Shown here in pieces: positions 41,441 through 50,367 of a DNA stretch of 64,000 nucleotides. A model generated the notes under the pieces. It did not search any database, was not told where the DNA came from, and worked only from the letters and a program-made list of their open reading frames with translations. The position numbers and the translations under genes are program-made. Each line of letters opens with the position of its first letter. Position 1 is the stretch's first letter. The stretch is from Saccharomyces uvarum (Eukaryota; Ascomycota; Saccharomycetes; Saccharomycetales; Saccharomycetaceae). Location: the NCBI GenBank assembly GCA_947243795.1, contig OX365940.1, forward strand, positions 558,001 to 622,000, written 5' to 3'.

Positions 41441-41737
41441 ATGTCTAATATGATGAATAAATTCGCTGAAAAACTTCAAGGTAAGGACGATTCCGAGCAG
41501 AAGGAGAAAAACAACGCTAGAAATATGAAGACTAGATCATCCAATAAAGGAAAGGATGATATGAACATGAACATGGACATGGGCCATGATCAATCTGAAG
41601 GAAAAATGAAAATGGACATGGGCCATGATCAATCTGAAGGAAAAATGAAAATGGGTCAAGATCAATCTGAAGGAAAAATGAACACCGGTAGAGGTATTGC
41701 AAATGACTGGAAGACGTATGAAAATATGAAAAAATAG
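41441..41737 (+). CDS. SIP18: Hydrophilin Sip18 (desiccation and osmotic stress)
   Basis: The 98-residue product is extremely hydrophilic, rich in Met, Gly, Lys and Asp. In S. cerevisiae Sip18 (79 residues) is a phospholipid-binding hydrophilin needed to survive drying. The ends are conserved (MSNMMNKFAEKLQG at the start, GRGIANDWKTYENMKK at the end). The middle has three tandem units, two of 39 bp that are identical (41573-41611 and 41612-41650, encoding MDMGHDQSEGKMK) and a 33-bp derivative at 41651-41683. I remember two such units in S. cerevisiae, which would account for most of the size difference. Confidence 0.95.
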   Translation: MSNMMNKFAEKLQGKDDSEQKEKNNARNMKTRSSNKGKDDMNMNMDMGHDQSEGKMKMDMGHDQSEGKMKMGQDQSEGKMNTGRGIANDWKTYENMKK

Positions 41738-42226
41738 ATAATGAACGATCGTTCTATTATTTATGTATTTACGAAGATAATTTTATGTTTATGTTATAGT
41801 TTCCTATAGTTAAAATCAATATATGTTTATTTTTTTGGCTGAATTAAAAGATTTTTCTGCAGTGTTCGCACCACAATTTAATTATCTCCCACATACTGAT
41901 TATATTCTTTAGGGACATTGCTGAGGGTGTAAATAAAATATGCAAGCGTAAGTATACATGTCACTTCACTTGCACCTACTTGTTTAAATATTCGATTGAC
42001 GCTATCTTATTTTACATATCGGCTGAGCGGTGGCCGAGGATAATACATGGACATGAATATTCAAATTAAGAATATATTCGGCAACCGTAAAACGTAGGTC
42101 TGCTTGATACTCCGAGCATTCCCAACATATCCGGTCTGCAGAAAATTACATTGAGTAACTTTGGCGCTTACTCCAAGTCTCAAACCATTGTACATATCCT
42201 TATACCTACGTCCATCCAAATAAACA
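41738..42226. other. SIP18-ECM5 intergenic region with a possible replication origin
   Basis: The 489 bp between these tandem genes are strongly AT-rich. TTTTATGTTTA at 41781-41791 is a perfect 11 of 11 match to the ARS consensus WTTTAYRTTTW. A further T-rich stretch follows near 41821-41840. Origins in Saccharomyces usually lie in such intergenic DNA, but the 11-mer also occurs by chance, so this is only a candidate. No gene is present. Confidence 0.35.
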
Positions 42227-45200
42227 ATGAGTGACCATGATTCAGTTACAAAAATATCGCATATTCTTAATGAACCGATCACAGAAAACGTGAGGGTGCG
42301 AACACCAACTAGTGTAGGCTCCCCAGTCAATGAAGATATATCTTCTAAACGATCGAAGTCACCGGTATCTTCTAATTCAAATCACCATACTAACCCATTT
42401 CTCTATACGCAGTTCAAATCTCGTGCTACAGCACCATTTGATCCTGAATCAATAAAGGGCGTGAAATTGGCAGGCCCACCAGAGGATATTCCTGCAAGAG
42501 TGTTTCACGAAAAGACCGGCTTGTTCTACCAAATATCTTCATACTCTATCCCAACATTTACTGTGGCAAAGAAGGAACTTCCAGACCCAATAAAATTTTA
42601 TGAATCAGTGCAAGATTTAGGGTTAATTTATGGCTGTGTCAAATTAAAAATTCTACCTGATATTGACCGACCCATTGACAAGTTTGCTCAACTTAATGTC
42701 AACATAGATCGCTTTTGGTTCAAAGCCAGAAAACAATTTTTTGATTCAAAGGAGTTAGAAAGAGCTCAAGTAATTGATTTTCATGCTAAGCTTTATAATT
42801 TCCACAGCAAAATTAAAAAGAAAAGTTTTCTAACAAGAATCCCAAGCATTGATAAACGCACTTTAAATTTATACAGACTGAGAAGTTGTGTAAACTTGAG
42901 GGGAGGATTCGATGCAGTTTGCGAGAAGAAACTATGGGCTCAAATAGGAAGAGAACTAGGTTATTCAGGCAGAATTATGAGCTCACTATCAACCTCTCTA
43001 AGATCTGCTTATGCCAAAATCTTACTGGATTTTGATAAATATGAAAAAGAGCAACGCATGTGTAATAATGAAGTAAAAAATGAAGCAAATGAAAAACCAG
43101 TATCGCCTACATTTCATCATACAGACCAAAAAAAAAGAAATGGGGAAGAAATTCCACTTAAAGACGAATCTTTCCATAAAAGGGTTAAAATAGATGGTGA
43201 TAATTCGAAAGTATTTAGAGCTGGGTCGATCAATCACGAATTTAAAAGAATGAAAGACATAATGCGCATAAAGGGGTTTCCAACTTATTTTGATTCGCTA
43301 ACTGAATATAAGTCAGGCTTTACAGATTCAACAGAGGCTACTTTACCAGACTATGACTTCACTTTTTGGGAGAATGGTATGGAGATATACGATAAAAGCT
43401 CTTTTGAAACGAAAACTTCTCCAGTGTATAATTTAAGACAATATTATGAAAAAAGTCAGGCAGTTTTCAATGCTATGATGACGAGATATAAGAATAAATA
43501 TCCAAGTTTATTCGCTAATCAAACAATGCTCCCACAAGAAGAATTTGAAAAGTTATTTTTTAATTTACTCTCGACACACTTTATAGATTTTGAAATCGAT
43601 ACAGGTCTTGGTCTAACTGCATCGATACGATCTTCAGGAAACGACTCAATTGATGAAAAGTTCGCCATTAAAAACATTCTAGATCAATGGAATTTAGACA
43701 ACATCCCCCTTAGTGAACTATCACTTTTAAAGCATCTTGATTTAGATATGGCTGATTTTACGAGAACAAATTTTGATGTTGGAATGTTATTTTCTTGTCG
43801 AGGTTGGTCTGTTTCAGACCATTTTCTACCTTCAATTGATTACAATCATTTGGGTTCCACTAAATTGGTATATAGTATTGCACCTAAAGATATGGAAAAA
43901 TTTGAAGGTTTAATGGCTCAAGCAAAAAAGGAGTGGGACACACATCAATCAAGACCGCGTTACTTCACCTCCGATGAAGAATGGACGAGTTTCTCAGAAA
44001 CTGACTTCTTTAAGTCATTCTTAGAGGCAGAAGAAGCAGCAGATCTTTTTGACACAGGAAAGGCTGCAAGAAATGTGACTTCAGAAAATGTGCTATTAGC
44101 AAATTATTTAGGCGATGGTCTTCAAAGCGACTTGCAGATTGAACCTAGTTTCATTACAGCTAACGGCATAAAACTATATAAAACTACACAAGAGCAAGGT
44201 TCATACATTTTCAAGTTTCCAAAGGCCTTTACATGTTGTATCGGATCAGGTTTCTATTTATCACAAAATGCAACTTTTGCGCCAATTTCATGGCTGGAGT
44301 CGAGTTTCAAGGCGGCCAAATGGATATCCAAGATGCGGATACTTCCAGGTTTGGACGTGAATCAACTAATGATTAATATTTTACTGAATTCTGATAATGT
44401 GGCTTTAAAAGGGACTTGCCGAAATCTGGTAAGTGATTGCATTCGTGAAGAAGTGAGAAACCGCAGAAAGCTAAGAGAGTTATTTAGTGCAGTTGACGTA
44501 GTCTACAATAAATTAGATTACATCTCAGATATTAGTTTGGAGCCGACAGGACTTTCAAAAATTGTCGTGACATTTGGCGCACTGCAGCGTGTATTCTCTT
44601 TGAAGGAGTTCCTTGCACTGGTAGATAAATCAAAAGATGGTACTTATAGTATATGTGGCATCCCAATATATGATCGAGCTGGTAGTCTCAACATTTGTTT
44701 GCACTTGTATTTTGATAAAGCGAGCCTAAATATAGCTCTTGATGGCCTGGATATTCCCTCAGATTTTTATTTGGCTGCTCTGGATGAAAATTTTGAAATG
44801 AAATGGGACGCTTTAATGACTTCCACTTTTAAGAATAGATCCGTTCCATTGAACATCATACAATATTTGCTTTCTCATACTGACAGCAACACTGAGTTTA
44901 ATCGATCATTACGTTCTAATTTTTATGATGCCTTATCCCTTATCGAAGAATGCAAAAAAATTATCGTAAGTTGCATGGAGTTCTCTCGTAACATTGGAAA
45001 CGTTGATTTTGGCTCTGGATTCCATTTGCGTCATTTACCACTTGAATTCTCTGACAACATGATCAAGAAGTTGAAAAGCTTATATAAAAGTGTTAAGAAA
45101 TGTTCCATTGATTTCCCGGAAAGGCTGGAAATAGTTAGGCTATACCAAATATCTAGGCAGTTTCCTATTGATAATAAAGATATCATTGAGGGAAATAACT

Positions 45201-46480
45201 TGGTCTTGCTCAAGGAATTATATCAGAAATCATTAAATATTCCATTGAAAGCTTCTTATTGGACTAACTTGACCAGGAAAATTTGTAGGCTTGAATGGTT
45301 ATCAGTTTATGAACATATATTTATTGAACGGAATGATATCAAAGACGAAGATTCTGAAAATTACTCACTTCCATTATTGTATTCTTACTTAAAATTCGGC
45401 CTGAAGTACTGTAATATTGAAGATATAGATAAAATAGGCCATGCGAAAGAGCTCCTTTTGGAATACCAAACTATCATGCAAAAAATTCAAGTGTTCCTGA
45501 AAAGGGAAGCGCCTTCAAGAATACCATTGAACGATCTGGAAAATATTCTATTAGGTATAGAGGTATACCGCTTACCCATCCAAAGCAATTTTTTCAATGA
45601 ACTTGACTATATCATCAGAGAAATCGAACAAGCTAAAAGAGACAGCGATGTGAATATTGTTTATAGTGCTGGCAATCTTGATAAAATAGATGAACTTATT
45701 AGGAAGAACGACCCTAAGTTTATGGTGTTTACAGATCAGTTTAACAGTTCCAGACTAGATAAGAGGCCACGGATTGGTGATACTCAAGATCAAACGGGAA
45801 CAAAACAAAAACTAAAAGATTACAAATTATGGAGTCGTCAATTGGGTCGAATACTGCATAGAAATAAACTTGTTGAATTGTTGCCTTTGGCTTTCAAATG
45901 TTTAGACTTGGAATCGGACAAATACATTCCTCTGGAGGATTGTGCTAGACTTCAAACGAAATATTGCTTCTGCAGAAAAGTTGAAGAAGGTAGTGCTATG
46001 GTCGAATGTGAAGTTTGTAAAGAGTGGTACCACGTGGAATGTATTAACAACGGTAAGTGGGTTCTACCTGACGATCCAAACGTTTCATTTGTTTGTCCGA
46101 TATGTACGCCTTCTAACGTTTCTATCAAGGCTACCGACAGCGTGTTATATGAATTTGGCGACTTGAAAAGACTATTAATAGGTTCCTTGAAATTAAACAC
46201 GATTCCAAACCCTCCAATTTTGAACAATCTCTTTGATATTTTTGCGTTGGCCTTAAACTTCAAAAATCAAATGGAAGTTGAACTGTTCACCAAAGGATTT
46301 ATAAATAAGTTAGTACCTACGCACAAGATCAAGTATTATCTAAGAAAGGCGGAAGGCTCGGGGTGTGGCTTTACTGACTTGACGGGTCCGTTGAGACGCT
46401 ACTGTCAAGCGAAAGATGCAAAAGCTATAAAATCGCTCAAAGAAAATGGAAGAACTATAATCACAGGGTTTCCAAATTAG
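42227..46480 (+). CDS. ECM5: Chromatin regulator Ecm5 (JmjN-ARID-JmjC-PHD protein)
   Basis: The 1417-residue protein (about 1411 in S. cerevisiae) is a KDM5-like subunit of the Snt2-Ecm5-Rpd3 complex, which acts in the oxidative-stress and nutrient response. The domain order is JmjN (near residues 80-125, IPARVFHEKTGLFYQI), ARID (near 200-290, LRGGFDAVCEKKLWAQIG) and JmjC (near 470-660). A PHD finger near 1240-1295 follows (CFCRKVEEGSAMVEC, CEVCKEWYHVECI, CPIC). In the JmjC core the segment reads GWSVSDHF (W near 526), where active KDM5 enzymes have the Fe ligands in WHIEDH. Both ligands are serine here, so demethylase activity is unlikely, as known for Ecm5. Confidence 0.95.
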   Translation: MSDHDSVTKISHILNEPITENVRVRTPTSVGSPVNEDISSKRSKSPVSSNSNHHTNPFLYTQFKSRATAPFDPESIKGVKLAGPPEDIPARVFHEKTGLFYQISSYSIPTFTVAKKELPDPIKFYESVQDLGLIYGCVKLKILPDIDRPIDKFAQLNVNIDRFWFKARKQFFDSKELERAQVIDFHAKLYNFHSKIKKKSFLTRIPSIDKRTLNLYRLRSCVNLRGGFDAVCEKKLWAQIGRELGYSGRIMSSLSTSLRSAYAKILLDFDKYEKEQRMCNNEVKNEANEKPVSPTFHHTDQKKRNGEEIPLKDESFHKRVKIDGDNSKVFRAGSINHEFKRMKDIMRIKGFPTYFDSLTEYKSGFTDSTEATLPDYDFTFWENGMEIYDKSSFETKTSPVYNLRQYYEKSQAVFNAMMTRYKNKYPSLFANQTMLPQEEFEKLFFNLLSTHFIDFEIDTGLGLTASIRSSGNDSIDEKFAIKNILDQWNLDNIPLSELSLLKHLDLDMADFTRTNFDVGMLFSCRGWSVSDHFLPSIDYNHLGSTKLVYSIAPKDMEKFEGLMAQAKKEWDTHQSRPRYFTSDEEWTSFSETDFFKSFLEAEEAADLFDTGKAARNVTSENVLLANYLGDGLQSDLQIEPSFITANGIKLYKTTQEQGSYIFKFPKAFTCCIGSGFYLSQNATFAPISWLESSFKAAKWISKMRILPGLDVNQLMINILLNSDNVALKGTCRNLVSDCIREEVRNRRKLRELFSAVDVVYNKLDYISDISLEPTGLSKIVVTFGALQRVFSLKEFLALVDKSKDGTYSICGIPIYDRAGSLNICLHLYFDKASLNIALDGLDIPSDFYLAALDENFEMKWDALMTSTFKNRSVPLNIIQYLLSHTDSNTEFNRSLRSNFYDALSLIEECKKIIVSCMEFSRNIGNVDFGSGFHLRHLPLEFSDNMIKKLKSLYKSVKKCSIDFPERLEIVRLYQISRQFPIDNKDIIEGNNLVLLKELYQKSLNIPLKASYWTNLTRKICRLEWLSVYEHIFIERNDIKDEDSENYSLPLLYSYLKFGLKYCNIEDIDKIGHAKELLLEYQTIMQKIQVFLKREAPSRIPLNDLENILLGIEVYRLPIQSNFFNELDYIIREIEQAKRDSDVNIVYSAGNLDKIDELIRKNDPKFMVFTDQFNSSRLDKRPRIGDTQDQTGTKQKLKDYKLWSRQLGRILHRNKLVELLPLAFKCLDLESDKYIPLEDCARLQTKYCFCRKVEEGSAMVECEVCKEWYHVECINNGKWVLPDDPNVSFVCPICTPSNVSIKATDSVLYEFGDLKRLLIGSLKLNTIPNPPILNNLFDIFALALNFKNQMEVELFTKGFINKLVPTHKIKYYLRKAEGSGCGFTDLTGPLRRYCQAKDAKAIKSLKENGRTIITGFPN

Positions 46481-47076
46481 GTCGGAGCACCTGTTTTGGA
46501 AACTATATTTATTTGCTTATCTCGAAATATGTACCGGTGCATTTCTACATTACATACAATTTCTCCTTTTCATTGTTTATCCCTCGTTTATTCGTACTTT
46601 CAGGCACTCTACAGCGTTTTCTTTGGTTGGCAGTAGTTACCGATTACTGGAGTTCTTTTGCCCTGGCTGTTTCTGAAGCAGCATAATCCCGGTAAAAAGA
46701 CACCCCAGAATCCAGAAGTACTCCAGTCGAAGCAGTTAGGGCGCGGTTTGTTGTTAATGCTGATGTCCATTGGTGAGTGTTTACCACTCGCTGATACCTT
46801 TCCTTACGTAACAATTGCTCTTCCTATTTCCTTCGTAGAAGGAACGCGCCAAGGCAATTTTTCTCGAGAGCTCGAAAAAAATAAAAAAAGCTCATTTCCA
46901 TGACAACTTCGAACCATTGACCATCCGATGGGAATTTTAGAAGTTTTGACAACTTAGATCTGAAGTTAAATTTTTTGGCGGTTTTTAATTTGTACCAGGT
47001 ATTCAAGGGGAAAAGAGGATCACTGATATATTTTTATTGCATTGTACTACTTTCGCTTTTTTTCAATTCTTTGACA
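46481..47076. promoter_or_regulatory. MMT1 upstream region and ECM5 3' flank
   Basis: The 596 bp between these tandem genes hold no gene I can support. The frame of MMT1 is open for 34 codons before its ATG but starts only with a TTG. AT-rich stretches near 46875-46910 and 47030-47065 may serve as core promoter. No iron-regulon site was clear. Confidence 0.4.
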
Positions 47077-48612
47077 ATGCTAAGAATTTGCGTGAGAAGG
47101 TCATGTGTAAGAGTCACTCTTCCAAGAGTATGCCCAGTGCTGCTGACAAGGAAGGCGACGCTTCATCTAAGTGCCAGGCTAAATGTAGAGACTAGTAGTA
47201 TAGACAGAAGTGGCTCAAATAAAATAAACGTCGATGTAAATGAGTTAAAAAAACAAGCAGAGATTGAGAAAGCTGCAATAAAGGAATTGGAAAAAAATCC
47301 TCATTACCAAAAATTGGCCGAGGCATTCAATACCCATGATCACGTTCATTTAAGAGAATCAGAGACAGAACAGAACGACTCTGTTTCATTGGGCTCGATA
47401 CGAGACTACAAAAGCAACCATAAACAGGAACATGAGCCTTCGCCTTCACATTTGCATTCTCATTCACATTCCCATGGACATACACATTCCCATGCTACGC
47501 ATAATCCATTACTGGTACTCAGCACAGAGCAAATTAGAAAAAATGCAGGTGTAAGAATCACATGGGTTGGCTTAGGTGTAAACGTTGGTATTGCTATAGG
47601 AAAATTTTTCGGTGGTATTGTATTCCATTCACAAGCATTGTTCGCGGACGCTATCCATGCAATAAGTGATATGGTTTCTGATTTATTGACCCTACTTTCA
47701 GTAGGACTAGCAGCCAACAAACCAAGCTCCGACTATCCATACGGGTATGGGAAAATTGAAACCGTAGGTTCCTTGGCAGTGTCGACAATATTGGCCATGG
47801 CTGGTATATCAATTGGTTGGAGTTCTCTATGCGCACTTGTTGGACCCGTAATTCCGCATACCATTATCGAGACCTTAGGAAGCATGGATCATGCCCATAC
47901 TTATTCTGAAGAAATTATTGAAGACGTTACTGATATCAACGCTGCTTGGATTGCCGCCGCCTCCATTGCAGCTAAAGAATGGATATTCAGAGCCACAAGG
48001 AAAATTGCCATCGACACTAATTCAAATGTACTTATGGCAAATGCCTGGCATCATCGTGTTGATTCATTGACTTCTCTTGTTGCTCTGGTGGCAATCAGCA
48101 CTGGCTATTTAGTCAATATACAATCATTAGACACAATTGGTGGTTTAATTGTCTCAGGTTTGATTATCAAAGCTGGTGGTGAGGGTATGTGTATTGCAAT
48201 GAAGGAGTTGATTGATCAATCAATCTCCCACGATGATCCACGTTATCTAGAGATAGAGACATTAGTCAAAGACACGTTGGGCAGATTGATCTCTAATAAT
48301 AATTCCAAGAAGCCCTACGGGATGAAAGAATTGACAATATTATCTTCGGGGCCCAATCTACGTGGACATTTGACTTTGGAAGTCCCTTTGCAAAAATGGG
48401 GAAATACTTTAGGTATTAATGAATTTGAAATTGTATCTCATCATTTACGTGATATATTAACTACGGATGTATCAAATTTAAGAAGACTGGATATTGAATA
48501 TATAGAGGAAAAGGAAAGTGAGGGAAACGAAGAAAATAATCAAGTAACAAAATCACAGAATTACAAAGAAATCATTCTTCCCGAACATAAGCATGGGCAC
48601 ACCCAAAGTTGA
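47077..48612 (+). CDS. MMT1: Mitochondrial metal transporter Mmt1 (cation diffusion facilitator)
   Basis: The protein has 511 residues from the ATG at 47077 (MLRICVRRSCVRVTLPRVC), and this N-terminus is a typical Arg-rich mitochondrial presequence. Mmt1 and its paralog Mmt2 act in mitochondrial iron export. A His-rich stretch precedes the first helix (HSHSHSHGHTHSHATH, near residues 128-143). The CDF core has about six membrane segments with the metal-site motifs FADAIHAISDMVSD (helix II) and NAWHHRVDSLTS (helix V). A soluble C-terminal domain of about 120 residues follows, ending in another His-containing tail (EHKHGHTQS). Confidence 0.95.
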   Translation: MLRICVRRSCVRVTLPRVCPVLLTRKATLHLSARLNVETSSIDRSGSNKINVDVNELKKQAEIEKAAIKELEKNPHYQKLAEAFNTHDHVHLRESETEQNDSVSLGSIRDYKSNHKQEHEPSPSHLHSHSHSHGHTHSHATHNPLLVLSTEQIRKNAGVRITWVGLGVNVGIAIGKFFGGIVFHSQALFADAIHAISDMVSDLLTLLSVGLAANKPSSDYPYGYGKIETVGSLAVSTILAMAGISIGWSSLCALVGPVIPHTIIETLGSMDHAHTYSEEIIEDVTDINAAWIAAASIAAKEWIFRATRKIAIDTNSNVLMANAWHHRVDSLTSLVALVAISTGYLVNIQSLDTIGGLIVSGLIIKAGGEGMCIAMKELIDQSISHDDPRYLEIETLVKDTLGRLISNNNSKKPYGMKELTILSSGPNLRGHLTLEVPLQKWGNTLGINEFEIVSHHLRDILTTDVSNLRRLDIEYIEEKESEGNEENNQVTKSQNYKEIILPEHKHGHTQS

Positions 48613-48952
48613 GTTTCCCGTAATTAGAATGAGTGAAAAAAAAAAAGAATATACCCGAACGCATTCCACATTACAAAAACGGAAAAAAGAGAGACAATAC
48701 GATATGATTTGTTTAGTGTACACGTATCCTGATTTATGTACGGTTTATATACAAATTGCATTTATTATTTATAAATAAGTCATTAATTATTATATTTTTA
48801 TTTTGATATCCTTCTTTCTCTGGTACGTGAAAAACGACCATGACTACTCAATATTAAAGAGGGAAAAGTAAGAGATAACAATAGTAAATATTGCTGGTAG
48901 AATGACAAAGGAAATTGAAAAACTGCCGTAGTGTATAACAATTAGGTGTGTA
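48613..48952. promoter_or_regulatory. FPY1 upstream region and MMT1 3' flank
   Basis: The 340 bp are AT-rich. A-rich sequence follows the MMT1 stop, and TTATTATATTTTTATTTTG lies near 48787-48805. I see no gene and no recognisable factor site. Confidence 0.4.
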
Positions 48953-49777
48953 ATGGTTAAAGTAACCGCAGCTTGTATCATTATTGGTGACGAAGTGCTG
49001 AACGGAAAGGTAGTTGATACAAACTCCACTTTTTTTGCAAAATTCTGCTTTGACCTTGGAATCCAATTGAAGGAGATAGTAACTATAGGGGACGATGAAG
49101 CCCAGATTGTAGATACCGTGAGAAGGTTAGTCAAAGATCATGACTTTATTATTAGTACAGGAGGAATTGGCCCCACCCATGATGATATCACTTATGAGTG
49201 TATGGCCAAAAGTTTCAATCTGCCTTGTGAGTTAGATGAAGAATGTAAAGAACGAATGAGGCGAAAGTCTGACCCCGAAGCAAGATTAGATACTGATTCT
49301 TTGAAGGCACATTATCAAATGGCTACCATGCCGAAGGGACCTAACGTTCGAAACTATTATGTATGTGATGATTTATGGGTCCCCATCTGTTCTATTTCAC
49401 ACAAAGTTTACATACTGCCCGGTATCCCACAATTGTGTTCAAGAATGCTAAAGGATTTTACGCCCACGTTGAAGAAAATTTACAATCTAGAAGAGGATCC
49501 ACGTGAATATGTGCGTTACTTTGTTAAAACACGGTTAACCGAGTCACAAATATCTAAAGAGCTAAAACTGATTCAAGATGAATCAACGGAAGTCTCGGAC
49601 GCAATCAAAATCGGCTCATACCCGCATTTCGGGATGGGGTTCAACACAGTTAGTATTCTAGGTGAAAAGAAAGACGATGCGTACTTAAAGACGGTTGTTA
49701 ATAGAGTTGTAAAGAACCTCGAGGGAGAAGAAATTTCTCCTGAACTAGAGGACAAATTCTCCAATCCGGAGAAGTGA
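48953..49777 (+). CDS. FPY1: FAD pyrophosphatase Fpy1 (molybdopterin-binding-like domain)
   Basis: The 274-residue protein has the same length as S. cerevisiae YMR178W. Residues 1-170 are a MoaB/CinA-type fold with the hallmarks [16 protein letters not shown] and [16 protein letters not shown], plus [13 protein letters not shown]. Yeasts lack molybdenum cofactor, so the domain serves another role. The S. cerevisiae protein was described as an FAD pyrophosphatase, in line with the similar domain of human FAD synthase; I cite this from memory. The second half is a CinA-like extension ([18 protein letters not shown]). It is soluble with no targeting signal seen. Confidence 0.9.
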   Translation: MVKVTAACIIIGDEVLNGKVVDTNSTFFAKFCFDLGIQLKEIVTIGDDEAQIVDTVRRLVKDHDFIISTGGIGPTHDDITYECMAKSFNLPCELDEECKERMRRKSDPEARLDTDSLKAHYQMATMPKGPNVRNYYVCDDLWVPICSISHKVYILPGIPQLCSRMLKDFTPTLKKIYNLEEDPREYVRYFVKTRLTESQISKELKLIQDESTEVSDAIKIGSYPHFGMGFNTVSILGEKKDDAYLKTVVNRVVKNLEGEEISPELEDKFSNPEK

Positions 49778-50367
49778 AAGCCAGAAATTGTAGCGATACG
49801 TATATAGATATAGAAATTCTATGAACAAGTATCCTCCTTATTCTGGTACTGGTGGAATCTTCCCGCTCACAGAGAAAAGTACATATACATTTGTAATACG
49901 AGTATACCATGACGCATTTGCGTTTGAGCTGTTAGGGCTATCAGCCCTTTCGGATTCTTGAAGCTATACGCGCACGGCACAACATCATACACTTTTAAAA
50001 GGGTAAAACCAGCAAAAAATGGCTCATGATATAATCAATGCAATACGAGGCTGCATGAAATGAAAAAAATTATTTTACAGTCGCGATTTTTTTCGTGATA
50101 TCGCATCTAAAGGCAAAAAGGCAAAAAACGCGTCGCGTTAGAAAAAAGGTGGATGAGAAAGCCTTCTGAATGAAGGGTTCGGCTTTAGGAATTGCATTGG
50201 GCTGTTGTTGTGTGTTGTTTTGCGTTCGTCATTGCGTTCTTCTTTTATAAGCAGCACGCAAAGGACCAGCGAGTAATCGAGCCTGAGATTCGAAACCAAT
50301 TTGAGAAGCTGCAACAGGTAGTCGGTATTCACGTTCAATAGGTAGAAGAACAGAGACTCGGGTAATA
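49778..50367 (+). promoter_or_regulatory. SPT21 promoter with G1/S cell-cycle boxes
   Basis: This region contains an SBF-type box TTTCGTG (reverse complement CACGAAA) at 50091-50097 and an MBF-type box ACGCGT at 50128-50133, with overlapping CGCG motifs at 50082-50085 and 50134-50137. All lie 230-290 bp before the SPT21 ATG. SPT21 is known to peak at G1/S, when it drives histone gene expression. The FPY1 terminator lies at the left end. No gene is present. Confidence 0.6.

Noticed and set aside
46975-47076. 34-codon hydrophobic extension of MMT1.
   Set aside because: It begins with TTG and would bury the mitochondrial presequence that starts at the ATG of 47077.
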